A stretch of 64,000 bases of DNA from Periplaneta americana (GCF_040183065.1 NC_091117.1:100691001-100755000); one strand, 5' to 3'; positions 43,361-55,884 are shown, numbered from the stretch's first letter. Translations and numbers: made by a program. The notes: a model not told the origin generated them from the sequence alone.

Positions 43361-44383
43361 CAGTGTATTTCTACTATTCTTTTACTGTACTGTTTACATT
43401 TCTTTTTAAATATTTTGTATTGCCCCTAACATTATACATTGCCCTTCAAGAATTTCGGTATTCGTTAGTTGTAAGTCATTACTTGTGTTATATTTTAATT
43501 ATTGTAATTGTTCCTGAATCATGTATGTAACTTGTAACCGTAAATCATTGCTTGTAATATCTCTTTATTACTCTTAACCGTTTCATTGTTCATGAATTAA
43601 GTATTAATTTGAAAGTGAAAGTGAAGCTTTGTTTTATTAATCTACTATTGATTATCTTTTTAAGATCGTGATTTACTCTGAAACGGTTGGACATTCTTGT
43701 ATACCTTTTATATTGATTATTCCTCAAACATCTCATTAATCTTTAACAAGAGCTATTCTTTCACTAATGTGCATGCTTCTACATAATTCATGTAAATTGT
43801 AACTGTGACCACTATTTTATGTTATCACTTTACTATTGTTTATTGGTTATAAAATATGTATTTTGATGCCAACTATAACCCTAATATACCTCAGGGTGAA
43901 ATATGGTTTATTAAATTGGATAATAATAAAAAAAAAGTCAGTGTATTCTGTCAACTAAGCTACCAAGACTATTCTCCACGGCCAATCTCCTGCATAGGCC
44001 TACAGTATATCTTCAATGGCTCCCGCGAGTCAGAGGAGCGCAGAGTTGCCTAATAGAGTATCGCTATCAAAGGGACATTTAATTGTGAAATTCAGTAGCT
44101 TGCTAGATGTAAAGAGAACGAATTTCTAAGTACGCCCGAAAAAAAAAAACAGCATACCGTTCCCTCTGTACTATCATTATAAAGATACAGGTTATAGCGC
44201 AGTGTTAGAACTTAACATATTCTGGAACAAGAGCGCTATTGTTTAGAACGCCTGCATCACTCAAGCAAGATATAGGTCTATAGGTCTACAGTACAGAATG
44301 CAAACACACACTGGACACACATGATTCTATCTTCGTTTTTATATGTTGAACAAGAAGCAAATCATTTTTCTCCTTCATACTCA
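43361..44383. other. Intron 5 spacer
   Basis: T-rich then mixed sequence. The ORF at 43856-44053 has no domain. A TAGGCCTA word is at about 43996. Nothing else recognised. Confidence 0.5.
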
Positions 44384-44965
44384 CTTATGGCTTTTAAGGA
44401 ACCCGGAGGTTCATTCACGCCCTCACATAAGCCCGCCATCGGTCCCTATTCTGTGCAAGATTAATCCAGTCTCTACAATCATATCCCACATCCCTCAAAT
44501 CCATTTTAATATTATCTCCCCACTACGTCTCGGCCTCCCCAAAGGTCTTTTTCCCTCCGGCCTCCCAACCAATACTCTACATGCATTTCTGGTTTCGCCC
44601 ATTACGTGTTACATGCCCTGTCCACCTCAAACGTCTGGATTTAATGTTCCTAATTACGTCAGGCTGCCTACGACTCGCGTTACGGAATGCGCGCGCTGGT
44701 TCGAGTACTCATGGGGAAAGAAATTTGCTCATGAAATTTGTGTCAGTGTATGGGATCGGTGCCCACCCAGCATCGGATGCACTTGGGGAGCTACGATAGG
44801 TAGCGAAATCCGGTTGTGAAAGCCAGCTATAACGGCTGGGAGAATCATCGTACTAACCACACGATACCTCCATTCTGGTTGGATGATTGTCCACCTCTGC
44901 TTGTGAACATAGGCCAGCAGCCGGGTGGTCGGTCTGGATCCTTCAAGGGTTATGGCGCCACGGAT

Positions 44966-44996
<31 letters not shown>

Positions 44997-45340
44997 GTCA
45001 GATGAAGAATACAATCCGTGCAGTTCTGCGTTGTATAACTTTCTCCATTCTCCTGTAACTTCATCCCTTTTAGTCCCAAATATTTTCCTAAGCACCTTAT
45101 TCTCAAACACTCTTAACCTCTTCTCCTCTCTCAAAGTCAGTCCAAGTTTCACAACCATGCAAAACAACTGGTAATATAACTGTTTTATAAATTCTAACTT
45201 TCAGCTTTTTGAGAGCAGACTGAATGACAAAAGCTTCTCAACCGAATAATAACAGGTATTTCCCATATTTATTCTGCGTTTAATTTCCTCCCAAGTGTCA
45301 TTTAAAGGCCTATTTGTTACTGTAGATGTGAAGAAATATT
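44384..45340 (-). mobile_element. RTE-like LINE 3' end, split by a SINE
   Basis: Same LINE family as 34182-34970. The left portion (44384-44662) and the right portion (45002-45340) are contiguous in the relative at 34258-34800. The right part reads LTLREEKRLRVFENKVLRKI, FGTKRDEVTGEWRKLYNAEL, then HGLYSSSDII on the minus strand; the left part is shifted and stopped. The insert is described next. Confidence 0.5.
44663..44990 (+). mobile_element. SINE with (ATT)n tail inserted in LINE
   Basis: Flanked by AATTACGTCAG (44652-44662) and AATTATGTCAG (44991-45001), an 11-bp duplication with one change. The B box is ggttcgagtac. The body has gatcggtgcccacccagcat, taacggctgggagaatcatc and gcagccgggtggtcggtctg, ending gcgccacgg and (ATT)n. 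Confidence 0.5.
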
Positions 45341-46478
45341 TATGTTACACCATCCCGTTGAGTAAAGCAAGTAGTAGTGATAAACGAGAGGCAAAAGGTT
45401 GTGTTTTACGGTAACAGCCACTCATGAAAATCGATATTTATAATTTACGACTTTTTTTTAATATCCCAGCAATATTTCTCTTTTAACAGACAAAGTACAA
45501 TAATAAATCTCGAGTCTTTCGCCAAGCGAAGACGCTTCTTTAACTTGCCGTAACTCGGAAACCTGTTAAGATTTTGAAGAGTGTCAACCTTTAAAACCAG
45601 TTTTCATTCTTTCTTAACATAAAAATGTTTACAGCTTCCTACAACTTTTGAAGGTGCAATTGTCTGTTTTGAACAAATCACTTCGAAGTTACTATTTTTT
45701 CTTTCTCTTTTCAAAAGAAATTTTAATTTCAAATTTTTTACTATGCCTTCCTTAGACATTAATCTATCAATCATAAAAATTGCAGCGCGATTGATAGCAT
45801 AGGAGCTACGACATGATAAATGTTAAAGAAGCAGCTCTCCCACTCCGGTATCGCCATCTATCTCCCGCACAAGCCAGCGATATTACAACGTCGCAGCGAT
45901 CTTTTACTGGTTCTCGTCATATGCAGGAGATTTGCCGCGGAGAATAGTAGGGCAGGATGTACGTCTAGCGCAACACCATTTAGATTGCCACTCCTACAGT
46001 TTATTTTTGTAGGTTATTGTTTCCTTGTATGTATATATATATATATATATATTTTTTTTTTTTGTGGTCTCCCATTCTTTCAGCAGGTCTCTGCCAAAAT
46101 GTATGTTTTGTTCTTAACCAATTCTGCATATAGCCTATAGGCCTACATAATAATTTTCGCTTATGTAGACGTTATTTATTCGATCGAATGATTCGGTCAG
46201 AGCCGAGGTTCGTGGGTTCAAACTATGTTTATCACAATGATCTTTTAAGTTGGGAAGAATTTTTAGAATAGCTTCCTTCGGAAAGTTACAGAAAAATTTA
46301 TAGCACGCAGTGGTGAAGTCAGGATTTTAAAATAAGAGATGTCGTGCTTGCTAAAAATTAAAGAAATAATTTAATAAATTATATCAGCATGGATGGCAAT
46401 AAACTATGATATCTTTGTTTCTGTTTACAGATTTTCTCTGAAAGCTCATTCAAATATTTAATAAAGTTCTTGTTGTTG

Positions 46479-46480
<2 letters not shown>
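45341..46480. other. Intron 5 spacer
   Basis: No recognised gene. A (TA)n run lies at 46029-46052, followed by a T-run. A weak tRNA B-box-like word (gttcgtgggttcaaac) is at about 46208. Confidence 0.5.

Positions 46481-46482
<2 letters not shown>

Positions 46483-46535
<53 letters not shown>
46483..46535. repeat. (ATT)n microsatellite
   Basis: About 18 ATT units, directly before the unclassified repeat start at 46541. Confidence 0.5.
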
Positions 46536-46536
<1 letters not shown>

Positions 46537-48224
46537 TAGCTGGGAACACCCGGCATTGACCGGGTTTTCATTTTTGCTTCTACTGTATTTTTAATTAAAT
46601 TGGTTGTTAGACGTTTCGGAAATCTTTGAAACTGAACTATAGACAACCTCGTTCATAAAGATGAATCTTTACATACCGTCACTTACATGAAATAATTAAT
46701 GCCTACCAATGTTAACTCAATTTAAAACACCTGTAGATCAGCCACCGAGAAGAAAAGATTGCATCATGAGCCTTGCGTTTAACTGTTTTTTTTAATTTAA
46801 TTATATACACGAATATATATTTATTTTTGTTTATTTATTTAATCTGGTGTAGTTAAGGCCACTAGACGATGGTCTAGTCTTCTACATCATCAGAAATAAA
46901 ATAATATAATAGAAAAAATCGAACTATAAACAAAGTAAAACCAACGAAAATATATACAGGCTACAGTCACACGAACTTCAAACGAGTTAGCATTGTCTTG
47001 AAGTTCAGCAAAACAAAAACACATTCCTTGGTCCCTATACACTACATAGCGTTGACCCAATGTTCTACAGATCTCACATTTCATCTCCCTCCGGTGGTCA
47101 GTGACTGTTAAATTTCAAGTGCCTTATATTATTCGTGAGCGTTAGAGTATTAAAAAGCATTACAACCTTTCTGCTATCTCTTTTCCTCCCTATCGCAAAT
47201 GTGACGTTACACAGAGGCAGAGATAAAATGATATAAGATTCGTACATTGATGTGAAGCTGTCCTGACACACATTTCGCGTAATTTCATGACTATGTGTTC
47301 TTTAACTTCACAGAGAGCTGGCGATAAATTGGGAATTCCCTTGTTAACAATCTTAACCCGTTGGGGTGTCATCGTCCGCAAAAATGTATCTCTCTATCGG
47401 TCATATCAAAGAATCAGTATGTATTTTGTATACAAAATAAAGATACAATATATAAATTCGCAATAAGTCATTTGTTAACATAAATAATAATATTGTGGAA
47501 TACGTATATTTTAGAAATTAAGTGAACAATGCTTAACTGATTGGCAACGTGATTATACAGATAGAATCTCGCAGTAACACATTTTCGGACATGAACAACA
47601 ATATTTAGAGAGACGTATAATTTAGAATTAATACGTTATTTTCACTGGGCTTACGTAATTCACATACTAACATTAGCAACATAACAAAAATATCATTGAG
47701 TTGCTTTCTGATATGTGTAAAATGCTTTGTTTTCCCCTCCTTTGCATAAATATATGTATATGAAATATGTTTAGGTGTACCCACTCGAGAGCAAGCTGTA
47801 TAGTTGGGAATGTGAAAAACACGGAGTTTCAAAGTTAATATCGTAACTTTGAGCGACTGTCCCTAAGCTTTATTTTAATATGGCCATTACAAATGCTAGT
47901 CCCACTGATATAAAATTGGAGTTACTTAAAATCGAAAGGCAAGTAAGTAGGTATCATAGGAATACGTGAGATAACAACATCTTCTCCTTTTGTTTTACCA
48001 GTTAATATTGTCACTTATATTACCTTTTTTTCTCACACCAATTCTTGTTCCATTGCATAATTTTGGCGTGTCAATATTTCGCAATGTGGTATCAAAGAAT
48101 TCACGAATTCAGTTGGATAAAATACAGCCTGCTCACTATCTACAACTGTATCGAGAAACTCATACTACAGTCCTGGACTGCGGAAATATACTTATTGTAT
48201 GAACTGTCTAATTTTAGCCTTCAT

Positions 48225-48540
48225 GATGTTGTTGTTGTTGTTTTCTAATGCCAGGCGTTTGACAATAAGGTCATTTCACCTCTTGCACTCCAAATTTTTC
48301 AAAAATATTATCATGGCTAGCCACTGAAGCACAGATTTTGAGTGTTCCGAATCCATTTCTTGGTTCGAGTTGCACAATGGGCAGTTAGGGGACTGATATA
48401 TTCCAATTCTATGCAGGTGTTTGGCCAAACAATCATGGCCTGTTGCCAATCTAAATGCAGCTACAGACGATTTTCGTGGTAAATCGGGAATTAACTGTGG
48501 ATTTTGATGCAGAGAGTGCCTTCATGATGTATCAACAATG
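48225..48540 (-). pseudogene. LINE 3' end (reverse-transcriptase tail), CAA-repeat tail
   Basis: Minus-strand pieces: RLATGHDCLAKHLHRIGI-like reading at about 48460-48400 (shifted), SPxxPLCNSNxEMDxEHL-like cysteine/histidine pattern at about 48400-48340, then YWSARGEMTLLSNAWH, stop and (CAA)n at 48226-48243. The HCxxC-like end is typical of LINEs with an RNase H or knuckle tail. A related 3' end is at about 61975-62010. Confidence 0.5.
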
Positions 48541-48799
48541 TTTTCGTGCTCTTTCTTCCACGGCCTCGTGAAAGTCGATGTTGAATACAACAGACAATAA
48601 TAAAGAACAATTGACTGTAGAAGATTGCATTTAATATTTCCCCCCCCCCTCGCTGTTATTTATACTCGCTTTAACATCTTTGGTCATATCGCGAGTTAAT
48701 CTTCGGTTAAAATCCGAAGGCCTGTGTACTATTGTTGAGACTGGTTCTATTGTTGTGAACTAGTGGCGACTGCATAATATGTATGATTGATTTGTTATG

Positions 48800-48990
48800 A
48801 ATATGATTTCGGTGATGAATGAGGCCGGTGATTTTCAGGGATGTTGTGGCCCGAATTTCCTAGCATTTGCCTTACGGTTGAGGAAAACCCTGAACAACCT
48901 CAACCAGGAAATTCAACCCGACCGGGAATGGAACCCGGGCCCTCTGCGTAAGAGACCAGCATGCTGACCCCTACACCACAGAGGTGGTCT
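48800..48990 (-). repeat. tRNA-derived SINE
   Basis: The minus strand starts cctctgtggtgtaggggtca (A box), then gcccgggttccattcccggt (B box), ttgaatttcctggttgaggt and ccgtaaggcaaatgctagga. Related to 10105-10345. Confidence 0.5.
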
Positions 48991-49165
48991 GCATTTAATA
49001 TTATACATGAATGTTTGATCGTATATAATTTTATTTTTTATTTTTTTAATTAATTTAACGTCCATTTGTCCGATTTTAATGTAGCCTATGTTCTTCTCCT
49101 GGTTATGAAGGTTAAATGTGCAAGCTTTGGCAAATATCGGTCAAAGCGTGTAGATTTGTATCCAG

Positions 49166-49232
49166 TACATACATACATACATACATACATACATACATAC
49201 ATACATACATACATACATACATACATACATAG
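49166..49232. repeat. (CATA)n microsatellite
   Basis: About 16 CATA units, followed at 49256-49302 by about 15 ATT units. Confidence 0.5.
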
Positions 49233-49255
49233 TCACATTGACTTTTATATATAAG

Positions 49256-49302
<47 letters not shown>

Positions 49303-49303
<1 letters not shown>

Positions 49304-49862
49304 ACACCTCGTATGTCAGATATTTGTTTTTTGTTTTAAAAATAATTTCATAAATAAAAAAAATCTAAGATAACTTCGTATTTTTCTGGGAAATTAAAAA
49401 ATTCCTAAGATCTCCGCAAATATTTAATTTAGTCAATTTTAGGCTCACCAAATGCAAAATAGGTACTGATGGGTAAAATAGGTATTTTTAAGCACAGTTG
49501 AAGTCTGCCAGGTGGTATAAGTTTTCAAGAAACGTGTACCTAAGTTATGTAATTGGTTTTCATTTATTCCTTCAGGAAAAAATAGGCATAAAACCCAAAA
49601 TCCGAGGTCTATTGATTAGTTACACTAAAAATTATGCGTAAAATCTTGGTGTTTGCAATGTCTTAGGTCAATGTCTATTTTTTTCGTGTATTTTTTTGTT
49701 TAATTGATTTATTTTGAATGCCTCCATTAAACAAACATGTACAAGATATGTTTACACTTAATTTTTACTGTGAATGTGCTTCAGTCGTCGATACGGTTCT
49801 TTCACGTTCATTAAATTTGTAATATGGAACCCCAGGACTCACTTTCTTCCCAAGGTAGATAT
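49303..49862. other. Intron 5 spacer
   Basis: AT-rich; no feature seen. Confidence 0.5.
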
Positions 49863-50100
49863 AGGATAAAGTTGCCTATTTCCGTGATACCCCTAATCCC
49901 GTGATACTTTTTTAAAATTCAATATCAGTCGAAGCTTTGCCGTTCGACTATAGCGACAGACATCTTCCTCGAAAGAGTGCATCTTTCGCCTACTTTTGAG
50001 ACATCTGTGAACTTCCTAGCAAGATACCCAACACCGTGACATTCAATGAAAAAACGTATCACGAAATTAGGAGTATCACGGAATTAGGCAACTTTACCCT
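49863..50100. mobile_element. Small TIR element with doubled terminal word
   Basis: The ends are aggataaagttgcctatttc and, reverse complemented, agggtaaagttgcctaattc. At each end cgtgatac is followed by a second (c)ctaat(t)ccgtgatac-type copy. 238 bp, non-coding. The word aattycgtgata is shared with the element at 25680-28108. Confidence 0.5.
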
Positions 50101-50487
50101 ACTATTGACTTATACAGTCCGTGAAACTTGGAACTAATGGAAATTACGATAAAAATTCAATCACCTTGCAGTTTTGATACAAAATTACAAATTTTGGAAA
50201 AAATAAGAAAGAAGCAAACGGTCAAGATTTGCATACGCATATTATCCATATAATATAATCATCATCATGCAATATAACTAAGGGTTAAATAAAAACTAAA
50301 CTCACAGATATTACACATATATTCAACCAAATAAGAAATTATAATAACAGACTCTGAATTTAAGTTAATATCTTATTTAATGAAACAAATTAAATCGTCT
50401 GTTTCAAATTACATAAGTTTAGAGTAAGTGATGTTGGTAACCTTATCAGACTTTAATTTTCAAACTTAGATAATTTTTTATTTCCAG
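50101..50487. other. Intron 5 end
   Basis: AT-rich up to the pyrimidine tract and acceptor of exon 6. No feature. Confidence 0.5.
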
Positions 50488-50786
50488 ATTTCGTTTCGCA
50501 AGTTTCCAGAATGAGGTATTCTGCAACTGAATATTTAGAAACGTATATTTACAATTTCCATTTCTTAAAAATGAAAGAACTGGACGAAGTGACAGAAGAA
50601 GCTCTTTTGAAACTTAGTAAGGAACTTAAACAGGATAAGGTAATTCGTGAAAACTTGGAAAAGAAACTGAAACCACTGCACGGTTACCCTGGGAACAAGG
50701 AACTTCTAGATCAACTGAATGATGAAGTTGCTCGCACTGCACATGATTTGGAGCATAACATCGATTCTTGTATTTCTAAAAACATG
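50488..50786 (+). CDS. CCDC180: CCDC180-like exon 6 (DUF4456-like, C-terminal part)
   Basis: The acceptor tttatttccag ends at 50487; the donor gtgaga starts at 50787. The 299-nt exon (2 + 99 codons) reads FVSQVSRMRYSATEYLETYI, LDEVTEEALLKLSKELKQDK, NLEKKLKPLHGYPGNKELLD and QLNDEVARTAHDLEHNIDSC. The LKPxHGYPGNKELLDQLNDE block matches the DUF4456 end as I know it (LRPxLGHPxxxxELxxL). This is the strongest single piece of evidence for the family call. The exon ends in phase 0 (Met). Confidence 0.5.
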
Positions 50787-52049
50787 GTGAGATTTACTTT
50801 ATCTTGTAAATGTATGGGTTGATATTTTAAATATTCTCGCATTAGAGTATAGGCTCAGAATCTGCAGGTCTAGTAGAAAAGGTTTCCTTCCACAATTTAT
50901 TCTGGTTTATCGCTCCGCTCTCCAGTTTTTACATTAGCTTTACACGGAGTAATAATAGGAAATATTGTAATGAAACAGTATATTCGTGGAATTCTGCGGA
51001 TATAAAAGGCTTTCAAATTCCTTACATAGACGAGAGCACTGTTAGTGCAGGTCGTGTCTTGGAACTTCTAACGTACTACACATATTCAGAAAGTGGGTTT
51101 CGTTTTGCTACGTATATCTCCCCCATCGTCGAAATTGCCCTCTACAATGACTTCCATCAGCCACCCGGAAGCCACAGGCTGTATTTCGTGAAATTCCTGT
51201 TATGTTTACACTTTTTTGTGGGTTGAATGCGTCGCAGACAATTGAAAGGCCTGTCAACTGTGAACTAGATCTATGATTCGTTTATTAATTCTTAAGAATG
51301 TGCGACTAAGAGAAATTCATGGCCAAATATGCGAAGTGTATGATGAAAATACACAAACTGATGACATGATTAGGAAATGTGTAATGAAAGAACGGAAGAA
51401 CGTGCATGATTATGCATTCGTTTTTGCTTCATGTTAACTCTAGAATTCTACAGAGCATTCCAGCGCTAAGTACCGGTTTATTCCTCGGCCACTGGGCGGC
51501 AAGGCGCTTGAGCGACTGCCGGCAACCGGGTCCTGAAACTCACGGCGCTTCACCGAATTAAAACTTACATGCATACTTACAAACCATAATATGTTGTATT
51601 TAACATTAATAATTATCTGTTATATTAATTACAGAATTTTATATTCACCCTCATGACAGTAGCTGCTGGAAGTGTTTGCTCTATGCAGAGTTCACATTGC
51701 TGTAAAAAAAAAAATCGTTCACATTCATGAGCTCCACAGCACTGATTTGTCTAATTGCGTTACGATGTGAATAATGAAACTAATCACCATATATTGTATT
51801 CCTAAGAGATATAGTGTTAAAAGTTGTGTAATGAGGATGTATATTTCGGAGCGAGAAATCCTGAAAACATATTATCCAGAAATCGATTTCTTGTAGCACC
51901 ATACTCTATACTTCATAAATTAAGAAAAATATATAACATTTTGTTGCATGTGTAAACCATAATGAGCGTAAATTATTAATGTTTCAGCAGGGTTTTTATG
52001 TACTATTCGACTATTTCTTGTAAAATACTATTTTTTCTTTTTATTTCAG
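50787..52049. other. Intron 6
   Basis: About 1.26 kb without recognisable repeats. An A-run lies at 51703-51713. Confidence 0.5.
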
Positions 52050-52356
52050 CTGAATGTGCAACAAAAAATACAGGCTTGCCAATTACAGATCAGCAGATTA
52101 CGGAAGACTCTTGAATGCTTGATAAGGAAAATTTTTAATGAAGATATAATTAAAACTTTAGTGCAGCAAATGAAAATAATAGAAATTCCTCCGAAAATAA
52201 TAGAAATTCCTCCCACCGTTGATCTACCTATTACGGAATCTGAAAGAGAACATTACGTCACTTCAGTAACGAAATCTAGCAGTGATGTTAAGGAACAGCG
52301 GCAGCTTTATGGGAAGAAAGTAAAATTACTTCAGAAGGCTTCCAGCAAAATGGCAG
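52050..52356 (+). CDS. CCDC180: CCDC180-like exon 7, with in-frame 21-bp duplication
   Basis: The acceptor tttttatttcag ends at 52049; the donor gtgagc starts at 52357. The 307-nt exon (102 codons + 1) reads LNVQQKIQACQLQISRLRKT, a helix, then QQMKIIEIPPKIIEIPPTVD, and later VKEQRQLYGKKVKLLQKASS. Nucleotides 52172-52192 are repeated exactly at 52193-52213, doubling KIIEIPP in frame. The final G joins AA of exon 8 to give Glu. It lies just C-terminal to the DUF4456-like part. Confidence 0.5.
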
Positions 52357-52809
52357 GTGAGCTAAGCTTATATCTTGTATATTCACTGCAGAGAACGATG
52401 GATTTTGTAGAATACGAGTATAAAAATCTTTCGTATTAGATCCTTTGGAATAAAATAATGCTGGGAGAAGCAAATTATATTAAAATACTCTGTTCCTGAA
52501 TTAAGGTACTTCAAATAAGATCCACTGACCATTTCTTGTGCGTGTCAAAATTCAACTCTGCTATAACTGGTGGATCAAGGTCATTTCGTCTCCTCCACAC
52601 TGTACCCCTTCTCCTAAGCTCTGGCTGATCCCCTTCCAGCTAACATGCCGCGCCACTGGTCCAGCTGACTTTTCTTGAGGAAAACGGTCCAGGAGTGGGG
52701 GTAAGCACGCATAGCAAATGCAATCCATTACTTGATCTTGAGCAGCTAGTTCGAAATGCACAGACTATAGTCATCTTCCTCGTATATTGTTCTTTTCTCG
52801 GAAGAAATT
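52357..52809. other. Intron 7, first part
   Basis: No named feature. The ORF at 52561-52761 (minus) has no recognisable domain. Confidence 0.5.
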
Positions 52810-53160
52810 AACATACTAGGGAGTTCAAAAAGTAATGGCAATATAGTTACTGTTTCACACTACATTTATTTAGGCTACTTTTGACATTACATACTTCAAA
52901 TATAGTCTCCTGCCATGTCAACAATACGTTGCCAAATTCTTGGAAAACTGCGGACTCTATCTGCAACATCATTTCTGGATATCTCTCTCACTGATCAATC
53001 TAAAGCTCTTCGGATATCAGCTCTTGATTGAAAACAAATGCCTCAGTATGGTAGGAGTTCTCTCCCACAGACTTTTTGTAATGCCCTAAAGCACTGGGTT
53101 ACATTTTTTCCTCTTGCAACTTGTGTTTTATGAAGCAATTTTTGGTCAAACCTACTGAAT
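52810..53160 (-). pseudogene. mariner-family transposase C-terminal fragment
   Basis: The + strand start tactagggagttcaaaaagt is a mariner-type terminal repeat. The minus-strand reading behind it has AVFQEFGNVLLTWQETIFEV and upstream pieces of the C-terminal region. The rest of the element is missing or unrecognisable. Confidence 0.5.
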
Positions 53161-54502
53161 ATTTTTAGGGCGGTATTATTTAGTACAAATCAGAAACAGT
53201 TCCTGTGTTCACAAACTATGATTAGCCTACATAAAGACTTTCAATATTCCACATTTATGCAAAAATCACTCCTCTATTACGTACTAAAAGATTCCGAAGC
53301 TCACCGCAAGGAGCGCTGATTTATAGTAGTTATTACTTATCGAATACTCTAGTAATTATGTTCTCACTTTAGATATTAAATACTTCACATTGCTAGAACA
53401 GCAGTTTCCAGCAATTGCTTTGTCGACCATAATTACAAGGAACGAATAGCCTACAATTATCATTAATTTCCTTGAAGTGAAGATCATAACTAGCAAATAT
53501 TTTTAGTTTATTGACTTCACTAGCTTAGAGTGAGTCTTATCAGGACAATAGTTAACACTATATACCTCATCTATGACATAAGACGAAATTGATTAGTTGG
53601 AAAATGTTAAAGGGCGTCGATATTTTATCAAAAATAAATTCTATAAATGTAAAAATATGCAGAGTCAATATATTTTTTGCTAATCATGAAGCGCTTCTAT
53701 TCGCTGGTTATGGAGGCAGCGAGATATCTTTCACAAAGTATCTTGCAGTTCCTGCTAAGAACTATACTCTTTTAGAAGTCCAAACAAAGAAATGTAAAGT
53801 TTTAATTCGATGCTACATGACATTCTGCTGCGAAATATGGACTCAAACACACCTTCAACGTCTAGAACTCTAAACGGACTTCAACGAGCCAACTATAGAA
53901 TCATCACTATAGACGAGAGCAGAAGTCAGATTCCCACTTATCTGAAATATTAGGAGGGGCAGGACTCTGCACAACAGTCTGAAAAACTTTAATTGCTGTT
54001 TCTCGAAGATTCACTTACATATTTTACAGAAAATAACATCGTTTGATTTTGATTTTTCATAATTATAATACCAATGGAAAATGCTTAAGACAAAATAGTT
54101 AAATACTACTGCCATTATGCATTACTTTTTCCCTTTTACTGCTTTGTTTGCCCTTCATTAATCCTTGCAGCGATGATGAACATGAGTAATTAGTTTCTTC
54201 CACTATACGACCCAATTTATAATTCTCTTCCCTTTCATTGCAGTTTTATTTTGAGCAGATTTCTTTATTAAGAATTTATCCTTATCAATAGTTACATTGT
54301 AATCAATGATCAAGTCCTCACTTAACAAGCACACACCCGTAACGACAATCACCACAAGACATATTCACTAAAGCTAAATGTTGATAACGATTACTTTTAA
54401 ATTCCGTAAAAAATTTAATTGTTTAAGGAAAAGTGTTGAATATTAATAATAATTTGTTAACTGATATTGGGCAAAAATACATTAGAATACACAGTTAACA
54501 TT
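53161..54502. other. Intron 7 spacer
   Basis: The ORF at 53589-53873 (+) has no recognised domain. Otherwise AT-rich with nothing to name. Confidence 0.5.
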
Positions 54503-55124
54503 TCAGTGCTCGCACTTATAATAATTCCGTTATTGCTCGTGTGGGCTACTATTGTAGCCAATTACAATTTTGGACTTTATTTTAATGTTATAATTTGTAA
54601 TCAATTTTTAATTGTTAATTTCCTTGTTTTAATTTTTATTATATTATTTAATTTTATATCTTTTATTTTGTTGTTTAATCTATTTGTATTCAAGAGAAGT
54701 TTCTTCGAAAATAAAATTACTGGTTTGCTCGCGTGGGCTACAACTGTAGCTCAAGGAATAATAACCACTCTCAGTTTGAATATCTAAACTACAACAGACT
54801 GATGCATTGTTACAAGTGTGCATGAAAGGTATGGTATACAAAAGAAAATGTTGCCGCTTGATTCGCTAAAACATTACATTTATGAGAAGTTGCTTCGAAA
54901 ATAAAGTTACGGGTTTACTCGCCTACAACTATAACCCAGGGAATAATAAGCATTCTCGCTCTGAACAACTGGTCAAGTCATAAACTATAAGAGCACTAAT
55001 GCATTGTTACAAGCGTGAAGGAAAGGTACACAGAAGGAAAATGTCGCTGCTTGATTTGCGAAGACGTCATGGCACTATACAAAAGAGTGGGCTACAATAG
55101 TAGTCCACGCGAGTACTGAAGTCT
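54503..55124. mobile_element. MITE with repeated GTGGGCTAC word
   Basis: The ends are ttcagtgctcgc and, reverse complemented, ttcagtactcgcgtggacta. Subterminal ctcg(c/t)gtgggctac(t/a)a(t/c)tgtag occurs at about 54536 and 54728, a damaged copy at about 54917, and an inverted copy at about 55085. 620 bp. The hydrophobic ORF over it (54467-54787) is an AT-rich artefact. Confidence 0.5.
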
Positions 55125-55629
55125 TAATTGAATTATCAATTCCATATTATTATTTATGCTTGGCAATGTTTATGACCGTTACTGTTTGATCGCAATAGTT
55201 CATAGGTCTGTACTGAAAACATGTGGATCATAGACAAGGTTGCCGTTGCATAATGTGTGAGGATTCACCAATCCCAAATGCAAGAGAAAAGGACTGGAGA
55301 AGACATTGTGAGTTGCGTCACTGATCTAATAGCCTATGATTATTGAAACAGCTGACCCTCTCCGTGGATTTGAAATAACCATTTTTGGCTTATGACCTAG
55401 TTACTTAAGAAGTAGTTGCTCTTTCAAACAAATTAATTACATTTTTAAAATCCATTTTGAGTGGCGAGGCTCTTCTATTAATTTTATTGGTGCGACGCAC
55501 CTGACTTCATAAGTTGAGAGGGCAGAAAGTGCCTTGTCCACCAAAGTCGGCACCTATGGTAGAAGTAAAGTGTAAAGAAAGTTGTGCCTTTCAATATTGT
55601 CCACACTAACCTACACTCAATTCTTACAG
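55125..55629. other. Intron 7 end
   Basis: No feature recognised up to the acceptor at 55629. Confidence 0.5.
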
Positions 55630-55853
55630 AATTTGAGCAACAGAATGTATACCTACGTGTAAACAGAACAACAGTGCCAGACCAGCATCCCCTAAACTTG
55701 GATAGTCTCAAACTTTCAACCCAAATTGATAGCAGCTATCAAGGCACTGTGAACCAGCCAGATTTTCAAGAAGGATATTTCGTACCAAATAGTCCAGAAG
55801 AAAAGATATTGCAGTCTGTATCGTTGGACAGAATTGTTGAAGAACTCATTAAG
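55630..55853 (+). CDS. CCDC180: CCDC180-like exon 8
   Basis: The acceptor aattcttacag ends at 55629; the donor gtgtga starts at 55854. The 224-nt exon (2 + 74 codons) reads EFEQQNVYLRVNRTTVPDQH, PLNLDSLKLSTQIDSSYQGT, VNQPDFQEGYFVPNSPEEKI and LQSVSLDRIVEELIK. It is less helical than the preceding exons and rich in S, Q, N and P, like a linker. It ends in phase 0, as does the start of exon 9. A TIR element begins 31 bp after the donor. Confidence 0.5.
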
Positions 55854-55884
55854 GTGTGAAATTCAGTAGTTATTATTAGAACTG

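Larger units (their letters stand above)
46541..49256 (+). repeat. Unclassified interspersed repeat, tentative
   Basis: It begins agctgggaacacccggcatt, gaccgggttttcattttt. It ends gtgcaagctttggcaaatat, cggtcaaagcgtgtagattt, (CATA)n and tttatatataagat, and is bounded on both sides by (ATT)n. I associate these two ends with one insect repeat family, but this is from memory of style. The interior includes a LINE fragment and a SINE, so it may be two unrelated pieces. Confidence 0.5.

Noticed and set aside
49166..49302. Tandem repeats as a CRISPR-like array
   Set aside because: They are plain 4-bp and 3-bp microsatellites with no spacers; no CRISPR or cas signal is present anywhere in the window.
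54467..54787. Very hydrophobic 106-codon ORF (possible membrane protein)
   Set aside because: AT-rich sequence gives Ile, Leu and Phe by composition, and the ORF crosses a MITE boundary.
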